Numbered from the stretch's first letter, positions 18,116-27,236 are shown. The stretch is DNA of 64,000 nt from Duganella sp. CF517 (GCF_900110275.1 NZ_FODC01000007.1:1-64000); one strand, 5' to 3'. The notes: generated by a model not told the origin, from the letters alone. Program-made: numbers and translations.

Positions 18116-19081
18116 ATGTCGTTACCGCGAGTGCTCTGTCGTTTTGCCGCCGCCACTGCCGCCGTTGCAGTCCTCGTCACCGGCCACGCCGCCGCCCAGG
18201 AAGCCGGCGGCACGCTGGCCAAGATCAAGCGCACCGGCACCATCACGCTCGGTGTGCGCGACGGCTCCATCCCCTTCTCCTACCTCGACGACAAGCAGCA
18301 GTACCAGGGCTACTCGGTCGACCTGTGCCTGAAGGCGGTGGCGGCGATCGAGAAGCACCTGGGCATGTCCGGCGTGAAGGTGGTGATGAATCCCGTCACC
18401 GCCGCCAACCGCATCCCGCTGATGGCCAACGGCACCATCGATCTTGAATGCGGCTCGACCACCAACAACGCCGAACGGCAGAAGCAGGTGGCGTTCGCGC
18501 CGACCATGTTCGTCATCTCCAACCGGCTGCTGGTCAAGAAGGCGTCGAACATCCGCAGCCTGGCCGACATGAAGGGCAAGACGCTGGTGGCCACCGCCGG
18601 CACCACGACGCTCAAGCAGATGACGATGCTGAACAACGAGCGCAAACTGGGCATGACCATCGCCGTCGGCAAGGACCACCCGGAATCGTTCCTGATGCTG
18701 GAAACCGGCCGCGCCGCCGCCGAGGCCAACGACGACATCCTGCTGGCCAGTCAGGTCGCCACCGCGCGCAATCCGGGCGAATACGCGATCCTGCCGGAGG
18801 CGCTGTCGGTGGAACCGTACGCGATCATGATGCGGCGCGGCGACACGGCCTTCAAGGCGGTGGTCGACGCGGCGCTGACGCAGTTCTACAAGTCGCCCGA
18901 ATTCTCCAAGACCTACGACAAGTGGTTCATGAGCGCCATCCCGCCGCGCGGCATCAACCTCAATTTCCCGATGCCGGCCACGCTCAAGGCGGTCGTCGCC
19001 AAGCCCACCGATTCGGCCGATCCAGCGGCTTACGCGGCGCCGGCGCCGGCGCCCGCACCGAAGACCGACGCCAAGAAATAA
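18116..19081 (+). CDS. gltI: glutamate/aspartate ABC importer, periplasmic binding protein
   Basis: The 321-residue protein starts with a signal peptide cleaved near AAAQ (residue 26), then LAKIKRTGTITLGVRDGSIPFSYLD, the beginning of the amino-acid-binding fold. NGTIDLECGSTTNNAERQKQVAF is characteristic of the GltI/DEBP branch that binds glutamate and aspartate. An Ala-Pro-rich tail ends the protein (APAPAPAPKTDAKK), longer than usual. The start is set by a near-perfect AGGAGGA at 18106-18112, the strongest ribosome site of the operon, consistent with higher expression of the binding protein. Confidence 0.9.
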   Translation: MSLPRVLCRFAAATAAVAVLVTGHAAAQEAGGTLAKIKRTGTITLGVRDGSIPFSYLDDKQQYQGYSVDLCLKAVAAIEKHLGMSGVKVVMNPVTAANRIPLMANGTIDLECGSTTNNAERQKQVAFAPTMFVISNRLLVKKASNIRSLADMKGKTLVATAGTTTLKQMTMLNNERKLGMTIAVGKDHPESFLMLETGRAAAEANDDILLASQVATARNPGEYAILPEALSVEPYAIMMRRGDTAFKAVVDAALTQFYKSPEFSKTYDKWFMSAIPPRGINLNFPMPATLKAVVAKPTDSADPAAYAAPAPAPAPKTDAKK

Positions 19082-19096
19082 GCGGCGGCCGTCGCG

Positions 19097-19828
19097 ATGA
19101 ACTACCAATGGAACTGGAACATCTTCCGGGAGATGTCGCCGGATGGCGTGCAAACGTATTGGGAAACGCTGCTCGCCGGCCTGGCCTGGACGATGGCGAC
19201 GTCGCTGGCAGGCTGGGTGATCGCGCTGGCGCTGGGGTTCGCCGTCGGCGCCATGCGCACCTTGCCCAACCGCTGGCTGCGGAGGGCGGGTACCTGCTAC
19301 GTCGAGCTATTCCGCAACGTGCCTTTGCTGGTGCAGATGTTCCTGTGGTTCTTCGTGATGCCCGAGCTGCTGCCCAAGGCCGGCGGCGACTGGCTCAAGT
19401 CCCTGCCCAACGCGCCATTCGTGACGGCGGTGCTGTGCCTTGGCTTCTTCACGTCGGCGCGGGTGGCGGTGCAGGTCACGGCCGGCATCGAGGCGCTGGC
19501 CGGCGGACAGCGGCTGGCCGCGCTGGCGCTGGGCCTCGACCTGCCGCAGACCTACCGCTTCGTGCTGCTGCCGCTGGCGGTGCGCATGATCCTGCCGCCG
19601 CTGACCAGCGAATTCCTCAACATCATCAAGAACAGCTCCGTGGCGCTGACCATCGGCTTGATGGAGTTGACCGCCAGCGCGCGCGCGATCCAGGAGTTTT
19701 CCTTCCAGGTGTTTGAAGCCTTCACCGCCGCCACGCTGATCTATGTGGTGGTCAACCTGGTGGTGATCGCCGCCATGCGCTGGCTGGAGCACCGCCTGGC
19801 GCTGCCCGGCACCCTGGGAGGCCGCTGA
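19097..19828 (+). CDS. gltJ: glutamate/aspartate ABC importer, permease subunit
   Basis: The 243-residue inner-membrane protein has the amino-acid permease signature: ETLLAGLAWTMATSLAGWV, VELFRNVPLLVQMFLWFF and the EAA loop around QRLAALALGLDLPQTYRFVLLPLAVRMILPPL. The N-terminal MNYQWNWNIF matches GltJ. It pairs with GltK to form the channel, fed by GltI and powered by GltL. Its stop overlaps the gltK start by one base. Confidence 0.9.
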   Translation: MNYQWNWNIFREMSPDGVQTYWETLLAGLAWTMATSLAGWVIALALGFAVGAMRTLPNRWLRRAGTCYVELFRNVPLLVQMFLWFFVMPELLPKAGGDWLKSLPNAPFVTAVLCLGFFTSARVAVQVTAGIEALAGGQRLAALALGLDLPQTYRFVLLPLAVRMILPPLTSEFLNIIKNSSVALTIGLMELTASARAIQEFSFQVFEAFTAATLIYVVVNLVVIAAMRWLEHRLALPGTLGGR

Positions 19829-20520
19829 TGTTCGCCCAATTCGACTTCGGCGTCATCGCCAACTCGTGGGTCTACCTGTTCCAGGTCGGCATGGCGTTCA
19901 CGGTGGAGCTGACGGTGCTGTCGATGATCGGCGGCGTGGCGCTGGGCACCTTGCTGGCGCTGGCGCGCATGTCCAGCTTCAAGCCGCTGGCGCTGGTGGC
20001 CGCCGCCTACGTCAACCTGATACGCGCGGTGCCGCTGGTGCTGGTGATCTTCTGGTTCTACTTCCTGGTGCCGTACATGGCCGCGTGGGTGATCGGCGCG
20101 CAGGAGCCGGTCAAGGTCGGCACGTTCTGGTCGGCGCTGATCACGTTCACCTTGTTCCAGGCCGCGTACTACTGCGAGATCATGCGCGGCGGCATACAGG
20201 CGATCCCGCGCGGACAGGTGCTGGCGGCGCAGGCTTTAGGATTGAGCTACTGGCAGACGATGGGCCGCATCGTGCTGCCGCAGGCCTTCCGCAACATGCT
20301 GCCGGTGCTGCTGACGCAGACCATCGTGCTGTTCCAGGATGTGTCGCTGGTATACGTGCTGTCGGTGCCGGATTTCGTCGGCGCGGCCAGCAAGGTGGCG
20401 CAGCGCGACGGCCGGCTGGTGGAGATGTACACCTTTGTGGCGCTGGTCTACTTCGTGTTGTGCTGCCTGCTGTCATGGCTTGCGCGGCAGCTGCACAAGA
20501 GGGTGGCGATCGTGCGCTAG
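19828..20520 (+). CDS. gltK: glutamate/aspartate ABC importer, second permease subunit
   Basis: The 230-residue membrane protein has NLIRAVPLVLVIFWFYFLVPY and an EAA loop with GQVLAAQALGLSYWQTMGRIVLPQAFRNMLPVLLTQ, typical of GltK. Its ATG overlaps the TGA of gltJ (ATGA), indicating translational coupling. It closes the importer operon; the amidohydrolase gene follows after about 50 bases and could be read through. Confidence 0.9.
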   Translation: MFAQFDFGVIANSWVYLFQVGMAFTVELTVLSMIGGVALGTLLALARMSSFKPLALVAAAYVNLIRAVPLVLVIFWFYFLVPYMAAWVIGAQEPVKVGTFWSALITFTLFQAAYYCEIMRGGIQAIPRGQVLAAQALGLSYWQTMGRIVLPQAFRNMLPVLLTQTIVLFQDVSLVYVLSVPDFVGAASKVAQRDGRLVEMYTFVALVYFVLCCLLSWLARQLHKRVAIVR

Positions 20521-20573
20521 CCTCTGTTAGTATGGCCCGATTCGAACCAACCAAATGCCATCGCATGCCATCC

Positions 20574-22001
20574 ATGAAGACAATCGCCGGCGCCTTGCTG
20601 GCGCTCGGACTGCTCGCCAGCGCGCACGCCGCCGATAAAATCGCCGCCGATCTGGTGCTCACGCAGGCCACGCTGATCGACGTCGCCAACGGCGCCACCA
20701 TCAAAGGCAAATCGGTGGTGGTCAAGGACGGCAGTATCCTGGCGGTGGTCGACGACCGGCAACTGTCCGGTTACACCGCCAACAAGACCATGCGCTTGCC
20801 CGGCAAATATCTGATGCCCGGGTTGTGGGACACCCATGTGCATTTCGGCGGCGGCCCGGCGCTCGTCGACGAGAACAAGCATCTGCTGCCGCTGTATCTG
20901 GCCAACGGCATCACCACCGTGCGCGATTGTTCCGGCGACCTGCCGGACACCGTGCTGGGTTGGCGCGCGCAGATCAACGCCGGCCAGCTGGAAGGGCCGA
21001 CCATCTTCACATCGGGCGCCAAGCTGGAAGGCTACAAGCCGCTGTGGAAGGGCACCATCGAAGTCGGCACGCCGGCGGAAGTGAGCAAGGCGCTGGATGG
21101 TTTGCAGGCGCAAAAAGTCGACTTCGTCAAAATCACCGAGAACACGCTCAAGCCTGAGATATATCTGGAAGCGCTGCGCCAGGCCAAAGCGCGCGGCATG
21201 CGCACGTCCGGCCACGTGCCGGTGCAGATGACGCTATCGCAGATGTTCGACGCCGGCCTGGGAACGGTGGAGCACCAATCGTATCTGCTGCGCGCCGCCA
21301 CGCCGCGCGAGCGCGAGCTGACCGACCAGGTGGCGGCGGGCACGCTGACCGGCAAGGAGGCGATGAAACTGAGCCTGCAAAGCTACGACGAGCGCACCGC
21401 GCGCGGCGCCTTCCGCCACATGGCGTCGATGGGCACGGCGGTGGTGCCGACGTTGTCGGTGTCGCGCGTGATCGCGTACCTGGACCGGGACGACCACTCG
21501 CACGATCCGGCTTTGCAGTACATCGGCAAAGGGCTGCGCGCGACGTACGAATGGCGTGTGCAGCGCGCCGCGCAGGACGACGCCGGCGCGATCGCGCTGC
21601 GCAAGGCGACGTTTGAGAAATCCGCCGCGCTACTGCCGCTGCTGGAGCGCGAGGGCGTCAGCATCATCGCCGGCACCGACGCCGGCTTCTTGAACTCGTA
21701 CGACTATCCCGGCCAGGCGCTGCACGATGAAATCGGCCTGTATGTGCGGTACGGCCTGACGCCCGCGCAGGCGTTGCGCACGGCGGTGGTCAACGGCCCG
21801 CGCTTTCTCGGCAAGCTGGATCGCTACGGCGCCATCGACGCCGGCAAGACCGCCGACCTGCTGGTGCTGGATGCGAACCCGCTGCTCGACATCGCCGCCA
21901 CCCGGCAGATCCGCGTCGTCGTCAGCCGGGGCAAAGTCTACGACCGCGCCCAGCTCGACAAGATGCTGGCCGATACCAAGGAATGGGTCTCGTCGCAATA
22001 A
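20574..22001 (+). CDS. secreted metal-dependent amidohydrolase family protein
   Basis: The 475-residue protein begins with a signal peptide (MKTIAGALLALGLLASAHA). The amidohydrolase-superfamily metal ligands are visible: DTHVHFG (HxH at about residues 86-88), the VKITEN Lys region, SGHVPVQ, VEHQS and GTDAGF (Asp at about 369). The C-terminal ADLLVLDANPL is typical of imidazolonepropionase-like amidohydrolases (COG1228). Substrate is unknown. ATGs at 20532, 20565 and 20574 are all in frame; 20574 is chosen because it starts the signal peptide, though no clear ribosome site supports any of them. Confidence 0.82.
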   Translation: MKTIAGALLALGLLASAHAADKIAADLVLTQATLIDVANGATIKGKSVVVKDGSILAVVDDRQLSGYTANKTMRLPGKYLMPGLWDTHVHFGGGPALVDENKHLLPLYLANGITTVRDCSGDLPDTVLGWRAQINAGQLEGPTIFTSGAKLEGYKPLWKGTIEVGTPAEVSKALDGLQAQKVDFVKITENTLKPEIYLEALRQAKARGMRTSGHVPVQMTLSQMFDAGLGTVEHQSYLLRAATPRERELTDQVAAGTLTGKEAMKLSLQSYDERTARGAFRHMASMGTAVVPTLSVSRVIAYLDRDDHSHDPALQYIGKGLRATYEWRVQRAAQDDAGAIALRKATFEKSAALLPLLEREGVSIIAGTDAGFLNSYDYPGQALHDEIGLYVRYGLTPAQALRTAVVNGPRFLGKLDRYGAIDAGKTADLLVLDANPLLDIAATRQIRVVVSRGKVYDRAQLDKMLADTKEWVSSQ

Positions 22002-22005
22002 CTTC

Positions 22006-22124
22006 GGGGTCAAGTCTGTCATTCGGACACGGGCTGGTCTTTAGCGTGTCTGGCTACCTGTCATTACGGCGCGGGCGGGTGAGGGATGCGGATGGGGCCG
22101 TGTCCGAATGTCAGACTTGACCCC
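22006..22124. repeat. dispersed palindromic repeat, copy B
   Basis: Left arm 22006-22031 is identical to the left arm of copy A; right arm 22099-22124 is its reverse complement with one mismatch (T for A). The 67-base loop is longer than in copy A and contains a further GTGTCTGGCTACCTGTCATTACGGCG stretch that looks like an additional degenerate core. It fills the gap between the amidohydrolase and the convergent LysR gene. Confidence 0.85.
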
Positions 22125-22138
22125 GTTCCCCGCGCTGT

Positions 22139-23047
22139 TTACCGGTGCGCGGCGTAATCCTTCAGGGTTGTCTGCATGAAGTCGATGAACAGCCGCACGC
22201 GCGACGGAATCAGGCGCGATTCGATGATCGCGTGGACCGGCGCCGGCGAGACGTCCCAGTCCGGGAGCACGCGCCGCAGCGTGCCGCGTAGGGCGTCGTC
22301 GCGCATCTCCGGACCCGCCGAGATGGCGATGCCCACGCCCAGCGTCGCCAGGGTGCGGCACATGCTGACGTTGTTGGCGCAATAGCGCCCGGAGACGTCG
22401 ACCGTGGTGGTTTGTTTTCCCGACGTGAGCGTCCACCGTGATTGTTTTCCCGACGCCGCCTGGATCACGCATTGGTGGTGCGCGAGGTCTTGCGGGTGTT
22501 CGAGCGGCGGCGCGTCGCGAAGGTACTGGGGCGCCGCGAACAGGTAGCGCGGCAGCAGTCCTATCTGGCGGGCGATCAACGTGGACGGCGTCGGCGGCGG
22601 CGCGCCGATGCGGATCGCGCAGTCGAAACCGTCCGCCACCAAGTCGATGCGGCGCGGCGTCAGATCCATTTCGAAATCGATTTGCGGATACAGCTCGCCG
22701 AAACGCTGGATTGCCGGCGCCAGGTAGCTGATCGCCAGGTCGACCGGCATCGACACGCGTAGCAGCCCGCTGGGACGCTCTGCCAATTCCATCAGCGATT
22801 CGTGCGCGATGCGCGCCTCGGCGACGATGCCCTGGCAGCGGCGGAAGTACGCCTGGCCCGCTTCCGTCAATTCCACCTTGCGGGTGGAGCGGTGGAAAAG
22901 GCGCACGCCGATTTCCTTTTCCAGGTCGGAGATGCGGCGCGAGAGCGTGGAATTGGGCATGTCCAGCTGCTCGGCCGCGCGGCGGAAGCCCTTGGCGTTC
23001 GCCACCGCCACAAACAACTCCATACTCGCCAGCAGTGTCATTGCCAT
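22139..23047 (-). CDS. LysR-type transcriptional regulator next to the OYE-MDR fusion
   Basis: The 302-residue protein has the LysR winged helix at residues 1-65 (AKGFRRAAEQLDMPNSTLSRRISDLEKEIGVRLFHRSTR in shortened form) and a substrate-binding domain with PVDLAISYLAPAI and GFDCAIRIG. It belongs to the large branch that commonly controls neighbouring oxidoreductases. It diverges from the fusion gene across 101 bases containing a T-N11-A palindrome, so it probably regulates that gene. ATG 23047 is used; a second in-frame ATG two codons later is possible. Confidence 0.9.
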   Translation of the reverse strand: MAMTLLASMELFVAVANAKGFRRAAEQLDMPNSTLSRRISDLEKEIGVRLFHRSTRKVELTEAGQAYFRRCQGIVAEARIAHESLMELAERPSGLLRVSMPVDLAISYLAPAIQRFGELYPQIDFEMDLTPRRIDLVADGFDCAIRIGAPPPTPSTLIARQIGLLPRYLFAAPQYLRDAPPLEHPQDLAHHQCVIQAASGKQSRWTLTSGKQTTTVDVSGRYCANNVSMCRTLATLGVGIAISAGPEMRDDALRGTLRRVLPDWDVSPAPVHAIIESRLIPSRVRLFIDFMQTTLKDYAAHR

Positions 23048-23105
23048 TGCTCCATCGGTGGATCAGTGATTTCATTTTAAGCTATTTATCCACTGGCAGG
23101 AACAA

Positions 23106-23130
23106 TGGATGATGACCTCACTGTCATCCA
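23106..23130. promoter_or_regulatory. candidate LysR operator in the divergent intergenic region
   Basis: TGGATGA (23106-23112) and TCATCCA (23124-23130) are perfect inverted 7-mers separated by 11 bases, the T-N11-A geometry of LysR-type sites. Another wider pair, GTGGAT (23058-23063) and ATCCAC (23088-23093), shares the GGAT core. Both sit between the LysR gene and the fusion gene it is expected to control. Confidence 0.55.
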
Positions 23131-23148
23131 CTCCCCGAGGAACTTGAA

Positions 23149-25134
23149 ATGAACCAGCTCTCCACCGCAGTCAAGATCGGCCCTTACGACCTCCGCAACC
23201 GTATTTTCATGGCACCGATGACTCGCTCGCGGGCCAACGACGCCGACGGCGTCCAGTCCGAGCTCGCCGTCACCTACTACCGCCAGCGCGCCAGCGCGGG
23301 CCTGATCATCACCGAAGGCACCTTCCCTAGCGCGATGGGCAAGGGCTATGTCGCCACCCCCGGCGTTTACAGCGACGCCCAGGTCCAGGCCTGGAAGCGC
23401 GTCACCGACGCGGTCCACGCCGAGGGTGGACGCATCTTCCTGCAGTTGATGCACACCGGCCGCATCTCGCATCCGTCGATGCTGCCGCAAGGCGCGCTGC
23501 CGGTGGCGCCGTCGGCCATCAAGGCGGCCGGCCAGGCTTACACGATGTCCGGCATGGCCGATTTTGTCACCCCGCGCGCGCTGGAGACGGCGGAAGTGGC
23601 GGGCGTGGTGGACGAATACCGCATGGCCACGCGCCGTGCGTTGGAGGCGGGCTTCGATGGCGTCGAGCTGCACGCGGCGTCGGGCTATCTGCCGGAGCAG
23701 TTCCTGTCCTCCGGCACCAATGTGCGCACCGACCAATACGGCGGCTCGGTTCCTAACCGCGCGCGCTTTATCCTGGAGGTGCTGCAAGCGATGATCGCGG
23801 AGGCGGGTGCGGACCGCGTCGGCATAAAAATCTCGCCGGAGATGGGCTTCAACGACATCGTCGACGCGAACCCGGTCGAGACCTACACCTATCTGGTGGG
23901 CCAGTTGGCTCCTTTGAAGCTGGCCTATCTGCACGTGGCGCTGTTCAAGGCGAGCTACGACTATCACGGCGCGCTGAAGCCGTTGTTCGGTGGCGTCTAC
24001 CTGCTGGGTGGGGGCCAAACCCGCGAATCCGGCGAGCAGCGCATCGCCGCCGGCGAGGCCGATGCCGTGGTCTATGGCAGCACCTTCCTGGCCAATCCCG
24101 ATCTGCCACGCCGCTTTGAACTGAACGCCCCGCTCAACGCGCCCAAACCAGCATTGTTCTACGTTCCGGGGCCGCAGGGGTATATCGACTATCCGGCGCT
24201 TGATGAAGAAGGTGGCAATCGCGCGCTGCGCGTGCACGCGTATGGCGGCCCGGAGGTTTTAGGGTGGGACGAAGTGCCGGTGCCGCAGCCAGGGGACGGC
24301 GAGGTGCTGGTGCGCGTGACGGCCGCCGGTGTCAACGGCCTCGATTGGAAGATTCGCGACGGCTTGGTGCGGGACGCATTCCCATTGCCGCTGCCGGCCA
24401 CGCTTGGCATTGAGCTGGCCGGCGAGGTCGCCGCTATCGGCGCGGGTGTCGAAGGCTACGCGATCGGCGACCGGGTGCACGGCGCGCTCGGCGCGTTGGG
24501 CGCGTATGCCGGCCACGTGGTGATCGGCGCCGCCAGGCTGGCGCGGATTCCGTCGGCCACCGACGATGCCACCGCCGCCGCCATCCCGGTCGCATCGCTG
24601 ACGGCCTGGCAGTTGCTGTTCGAAGCGGGACAACTCCAGCGCGGCGAGACGGTGCTGATCCACGGCGGCGCGGGTGCCATCGGCAGCTTCGCCGTGCAGT
24701 TCGCGAAGCAGGCCGGCGCCCGGGTGGTGGTCACCGCGCGCGGCCGCAACGCCGATCTGCTGCGCCGCCTTGGTGCCGACGACGTGATCGACTATCAGCT
24801 CGTCCGATTCGAGGAAGCCGTCAACGACATCGACCTGGTGCTCGATTTGGTGGGAGGGGAGACCTTGGCCCGTTCCTGGCAGGTGCTGTCGCCGAAGGGC
24901 CGCATCTTCACCACGGCGGCGCCGGAGATCGCGGCGCAATTGTCGGCGGGACGGCGCGGTGGCTGGTTCAGGATGCGCTCGGACGGCGCCCAACTGGCAG
25001 CGATCGCGGGCAAAGTGGCCGCTGGCGACCTGACCGTGGTGATCGATGAAGTGGTGACGGCCAAGCAGGCAGGCGATGCCATCGAGCGCAACAAGCAAGG
25101 CCACGGCGCGGGCAAGACGGTGATCCGCTTCTGA
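23149..25134 (+). CDS. fusion protein: Old Yellow Enzyme (ene-reductase) domain + MDR quinone oxidoreductase domain
   Basis: One uninterrupted 661-residue frame. Residues 1 to about 350 are a complete FMN-dependent OYE barrel: APMTRSRA with Thr25, HTGRISH, and HAASGYLPEQFL with His175 and Tyr180. The second proton/substrate-binding position, usually Asn or His, is Ser178, and the place of the substrate-gating Trp holds Met101. After a short linker (LDEEGGNRAL) residues 360-661 are a complete medium-chain reductase of the quinone oxidoreductase class without zinc Cys ligands: RVHAYGGPEVLGWDEVPVP, NGLDWKIRDG, HGGAGAIGSFAVQFAK (NADPH site, 505-520) and LGADDVIDY. Both usually occur as separate enzymes. 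The likely role is NADPH-dependent reduction of activated alkenes or quinones in the cytosol. GAGGAACTTGAA precedes the ATG. Confidence 0.9.
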   Translation: MNQLSTAVKIGPYDLRNRIFMAPMTRSRANDADGVQSELAVTYYRQRASAGLIITEGTFPSAMGKGYVATPGVYSDAQVQAWKRVTDAVHAEGGRIFLQLMHTGRISHPSMLPQGALPVAPSAIKAAGQAYTMSGMADFVTPRALETAEVAGVVDEYRMATRRALEAGFDGVELHAASGYLPEQFLSSGTNVRTDQYGGSVPNRARFILEVLQAMIAEAGADRVGIKISPEMGFNDIVDANPVETYTYLVGQLAPLKLAYLHVALFKASYDYHGALKPLFGGVYLLGGGQTRESGEQRIAAGEADAVVYGSTFLANPDLPRRFELNAPLNAPKPALFYVPGPQGYIDYPALDEEGGNRALRVHAYGGPEVLGWDEVPVPQPGDGEVLVRVTAAGVNGLDWKIRDGLVRDAFPLPLPATLGIELAGEVAAIGAGVEGYAIGDRVHGALGALGAYAGHVVIGAARLARIPSATDDATAAAIPVASLTAWQLLFEAGQLQRGETVLIHGGAGAIGSFAVQFAKQAGARVVVTARGRNADLLRRLGADDVIDYQLVRFEEAVNDIDLVLDLVGGETLARSWQVLSPKGRIFTTAAPEIAAQLSAGRRGGWFRMRSDGAQLAAIAGKVAAGDLTVVIDEVVTAKQAGDAIERNKQGHGAGKTVIRF

Positions 25135-25144
25135 CGAGAACTTC

Positions 25145-25263
25145 GGGGTCAAGTCTGACATTCGGACACAGGCTGATCAATAATGTGATATCAAAATGTT
25201 ATTTCCGACTCGGGCTGCCGCCGGCTGCGGATGGGGTCGTGTCCGAATGCCAGACTTGACCCC
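25145..25263. repeat. dispersed palindromic repeat, copy C
   Basis: Left arm 25145-25170 (GGGGTCAAGTCTGACATTCG...) and right arm 25238-25263 (CGTGTCCGAATGCCAGACTT...) are reverse complements with a few mismatches, loop 67 bases, the same loop length as copy B. It separates the fusion gene from pyrC. The right arm ends in TTGACC, which could serve as a -35 for a TAAAAT at 25277-25282 in front of pyrC, though the 15-base spacer is short. Confidence 0.85.
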
Positions 25264-25321
25264 GGCTTTTCTTAGGTAAAATGGCGGTATCCGCATTTTG
25301 ATAGCCTGAAAGCCCGCAGCC

Positions 25322-26374
25322 ATGTCCGACTTCGAAAACACCCCCGACAGCATCACCATCGCCCGCCCGGACGACTGGCATTTGCACCTGCGCGATGGCG
25401 CCACCTTGGCCAGCGTGCTGCCGCACAGCGCCCGCCAGTTCGCCCGCGCCATCGTGATGCCCAACCTGAAGCCGCCGGTGACGACCACCGCCGCCGCCGA
25501 GGCCTATCGCAGCCGCATCATGGCCGCGCTGCCGACTGGCATGAAGTTCGAGCCGCTGATGACGCTTTACCTGACCAACAACACGCCGCCCGACGAAATC
25601 CTGCGCGCGCAGGAAAGCGGTATCGTGCACGCCGTCAAACTGTATCCGGCCGGCGCCACCACCAATTCCGACGCCGGCGTGACCGACCTGTCGAACTGCT
25701 ACAAGACGCTGGAGATGATGCAGGAAGTCGGCATGCCGTTCCTGGTCCATGGCGAAGTCACCGACCAGGATATCGACCTGTTCGACCGCGAGGCCGTCTT
25801 CATCGAGCGCGTCATGCGCCCGCTGCGCCGCGATTTCCCGGCGCTGAACATCGTCTTCGAACATATCACCACCAAACACGCCGCCCAGTATGTGGCCGAA
25901 GCCGAAGGCCCGATCGCCGCGACCATCACCGCGCATCACCTGCTGTACAACCGCAACGACATCTTCAAGGGCGGCATCCGTCCGCACTACTACTGCCTGC
26001 CGGTGCTCAAGCGCGAGGAACACCGCCTGGCGCTGGTCACCGCCGCCACCAGCGGCGACGAGCGCTTCTTCCTCGGCACCGACTCGGCGCCGCACGCGCA
26101 GGGCGCCAAGGAAGCCGCTTGCGGCTGCGCCGGTTGCTACACCGCGCTGCACGCGATGGAGCTGTACGCCGAGGCGTTCGAACGCGCTGGCGCGCTCGAC
26201 AAGCTGGAAGCCTTCGCCAGCTTCAACGGCCCGGCCTTCTACAACCTGCCGCGCAATACCGATACCATCACGCTCAAGCGCGAACAGTGGACGCTTCCCG
26301 AGACGCTGCCGATGGCCGACCAGCAGGTGGTGCCGCTCAACGCCGGCGAGACCATCAACTGGAAAATGGTATAA
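25322..26374 (+). CDS. pyrC: dihydroorotase, class II
   Basis: The 350-residue enzyme converts carbamoyl-aspartate to dihydroorotate in pyrimidine synthesis. The metal motif HLHLRDG is at about residue 19, the carbamylated Lys is in [14 protein letters not shown] (about 105), LVHGEVTD and FEHITT give further His ligands, and GTDSAPH near residue 250 the catalytic Asp. This is the short Escherichia coli type. It forms a run with the DUF3025 gene, which starts 3 bases after its stop. Confidence 0.95.
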   Translation: MSDFENTPDSITIARPDDWHLHLRDGATLASVLPHSARQFARAIVMPNLKPPVTTTAAAEAYRSRIMAALPTGMKFEPLMTLYLTNNTPPDEILRAQESGIVHAVKLYPAGATTNSDAGVTDLSNCYKTLEMMQEVGMPFLVHGEVTDQDIDLFDREAVFIERVMRPLRRDFPALNIVFEHITTKHAAQYVAEAEGPIAATITAHHLLYNRNDIFKGGIRPHYYCLPVLKREEHRLALVTAATSGDERFFLGTDSAPHAQGAKEAACGCAGCYTALHAMELYAEAFERAGALDKLEAFASFNGPAFYNLPRNTDTITLKREQWTLPETLPMADQQVVPLNAGETINWKMV

Positions 26375-26377
26375 GCA

Positions 26378-27175
26378 GTGCCGCAATCGATCGACTGGTC
26401 GCGCCCCTGGTATGAATCGGTACGGGACGCGGCCGGCAAGCTGACAGCGGACGTCCATTTCAGGGACGCCTTCAGCGCGCAGGCCGCCGCACTGGGCCTG
26501 CGCAATCATCTCGGCTTGCCGCTGTCCTTCGTGCCGCAGGAGGCGCTGCCCGACGGCACCGCGTACGAAGCGTTCATCGGCGCCACCGGCGGCGTGCCCA
26601 CCCGCGACAATCTCCATGACTTCTTCAACGCCCTGGTATGGCTTAGCTTCCCGCTGATCAAAGTGCGGCTGAACGCCCTGCAGGCGGCGCAGATCGCGCA
26701 GGACGGCGTGGGCAAATCGCGCGGCCCGGCGCGCGACGCCGCCACCATCTTCGACGAGAACGCGGCGCTGCTGGTGGTGCGCGATTGCGACAGCGGCCAT
26801 CGTCTGACCGAGGCGTTGCGCGACCATCGCTGGCACGACGCCTTCGTCGATCGGCGCGCCAGCTTCGGTCCGGACGCGCAGGTCTGGCTGTTCGGCCACG
26901 CGCTGATGGAGAAGTTGGTTGCACCTCGCAAGGCGATCACCGCGCACACCCGCGTGGTGGTCGCCGGCGACGATTTCTTCGCGATGGGGCACCATGCCCG
27001 GCGCGCGTGGCTGGACCGGAAAGTGGCGGAGGACCTGGCCGACAATGGCCTCAGCACCGCCGATTTCACGCCGATGCAGGCGCTGGGCGTACCCGGATGG
27101 TGGCCGGACCAGGACGACGCGTTCTACGCCGACGCAACGGTGTTCCGCCCCAAACGGCCAGTCGCAGTAAAATAG
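26378..27175 (+). CDS. DUF3025 domain-containing protein
   Basis: The 265-residue protein of unknown function is recognisable as DUF3025 by IDWSRPWYESVRD at the start, TRDNLHDFFNALVWLSFPLIK and RDAATIFDENAALL in the middle and LFGHALMEKLVAPRKAITAHT in the second half. It has no signal peptide or membrane segment. The start is GTG, 3 bases after the pyrC stop, so it is co-translated with pyrC. The conserved DNLHDFFN and FDENA segments suggest a nuclease-like or catalytic core, but no function is established to my knowledge. Confidence 0.82.
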   Translation: MPQSIDWSRPWYESVRDAAGKLTADVHFRDAFSAQAAALGLRNHLGLPLSFVPQEALPDGTAYEAFIGATGGVPTRDNLHDFFNALVWLSFPLIKVRLNALQAAQIAQDGVGKSRGPARDAATIFDENAALLVVRDCDSGHRLTEALRDHRWHDAFVDRRASFGPDAQVWLFGHALMEKLVAPRKAITAHTRVVVAGDDFFAMGHHARRAWLDRKVAEDLADNGLSTADFTPMQALGVPGWWPDQDDAFYADATVFRPKRPVAVK

Positions 27176-27236
27176 CATCTCGCTATCACCGCACCACAAC
27201 CAACATTCGCCGCCGACGCGGCAGAAAGATCACGCC

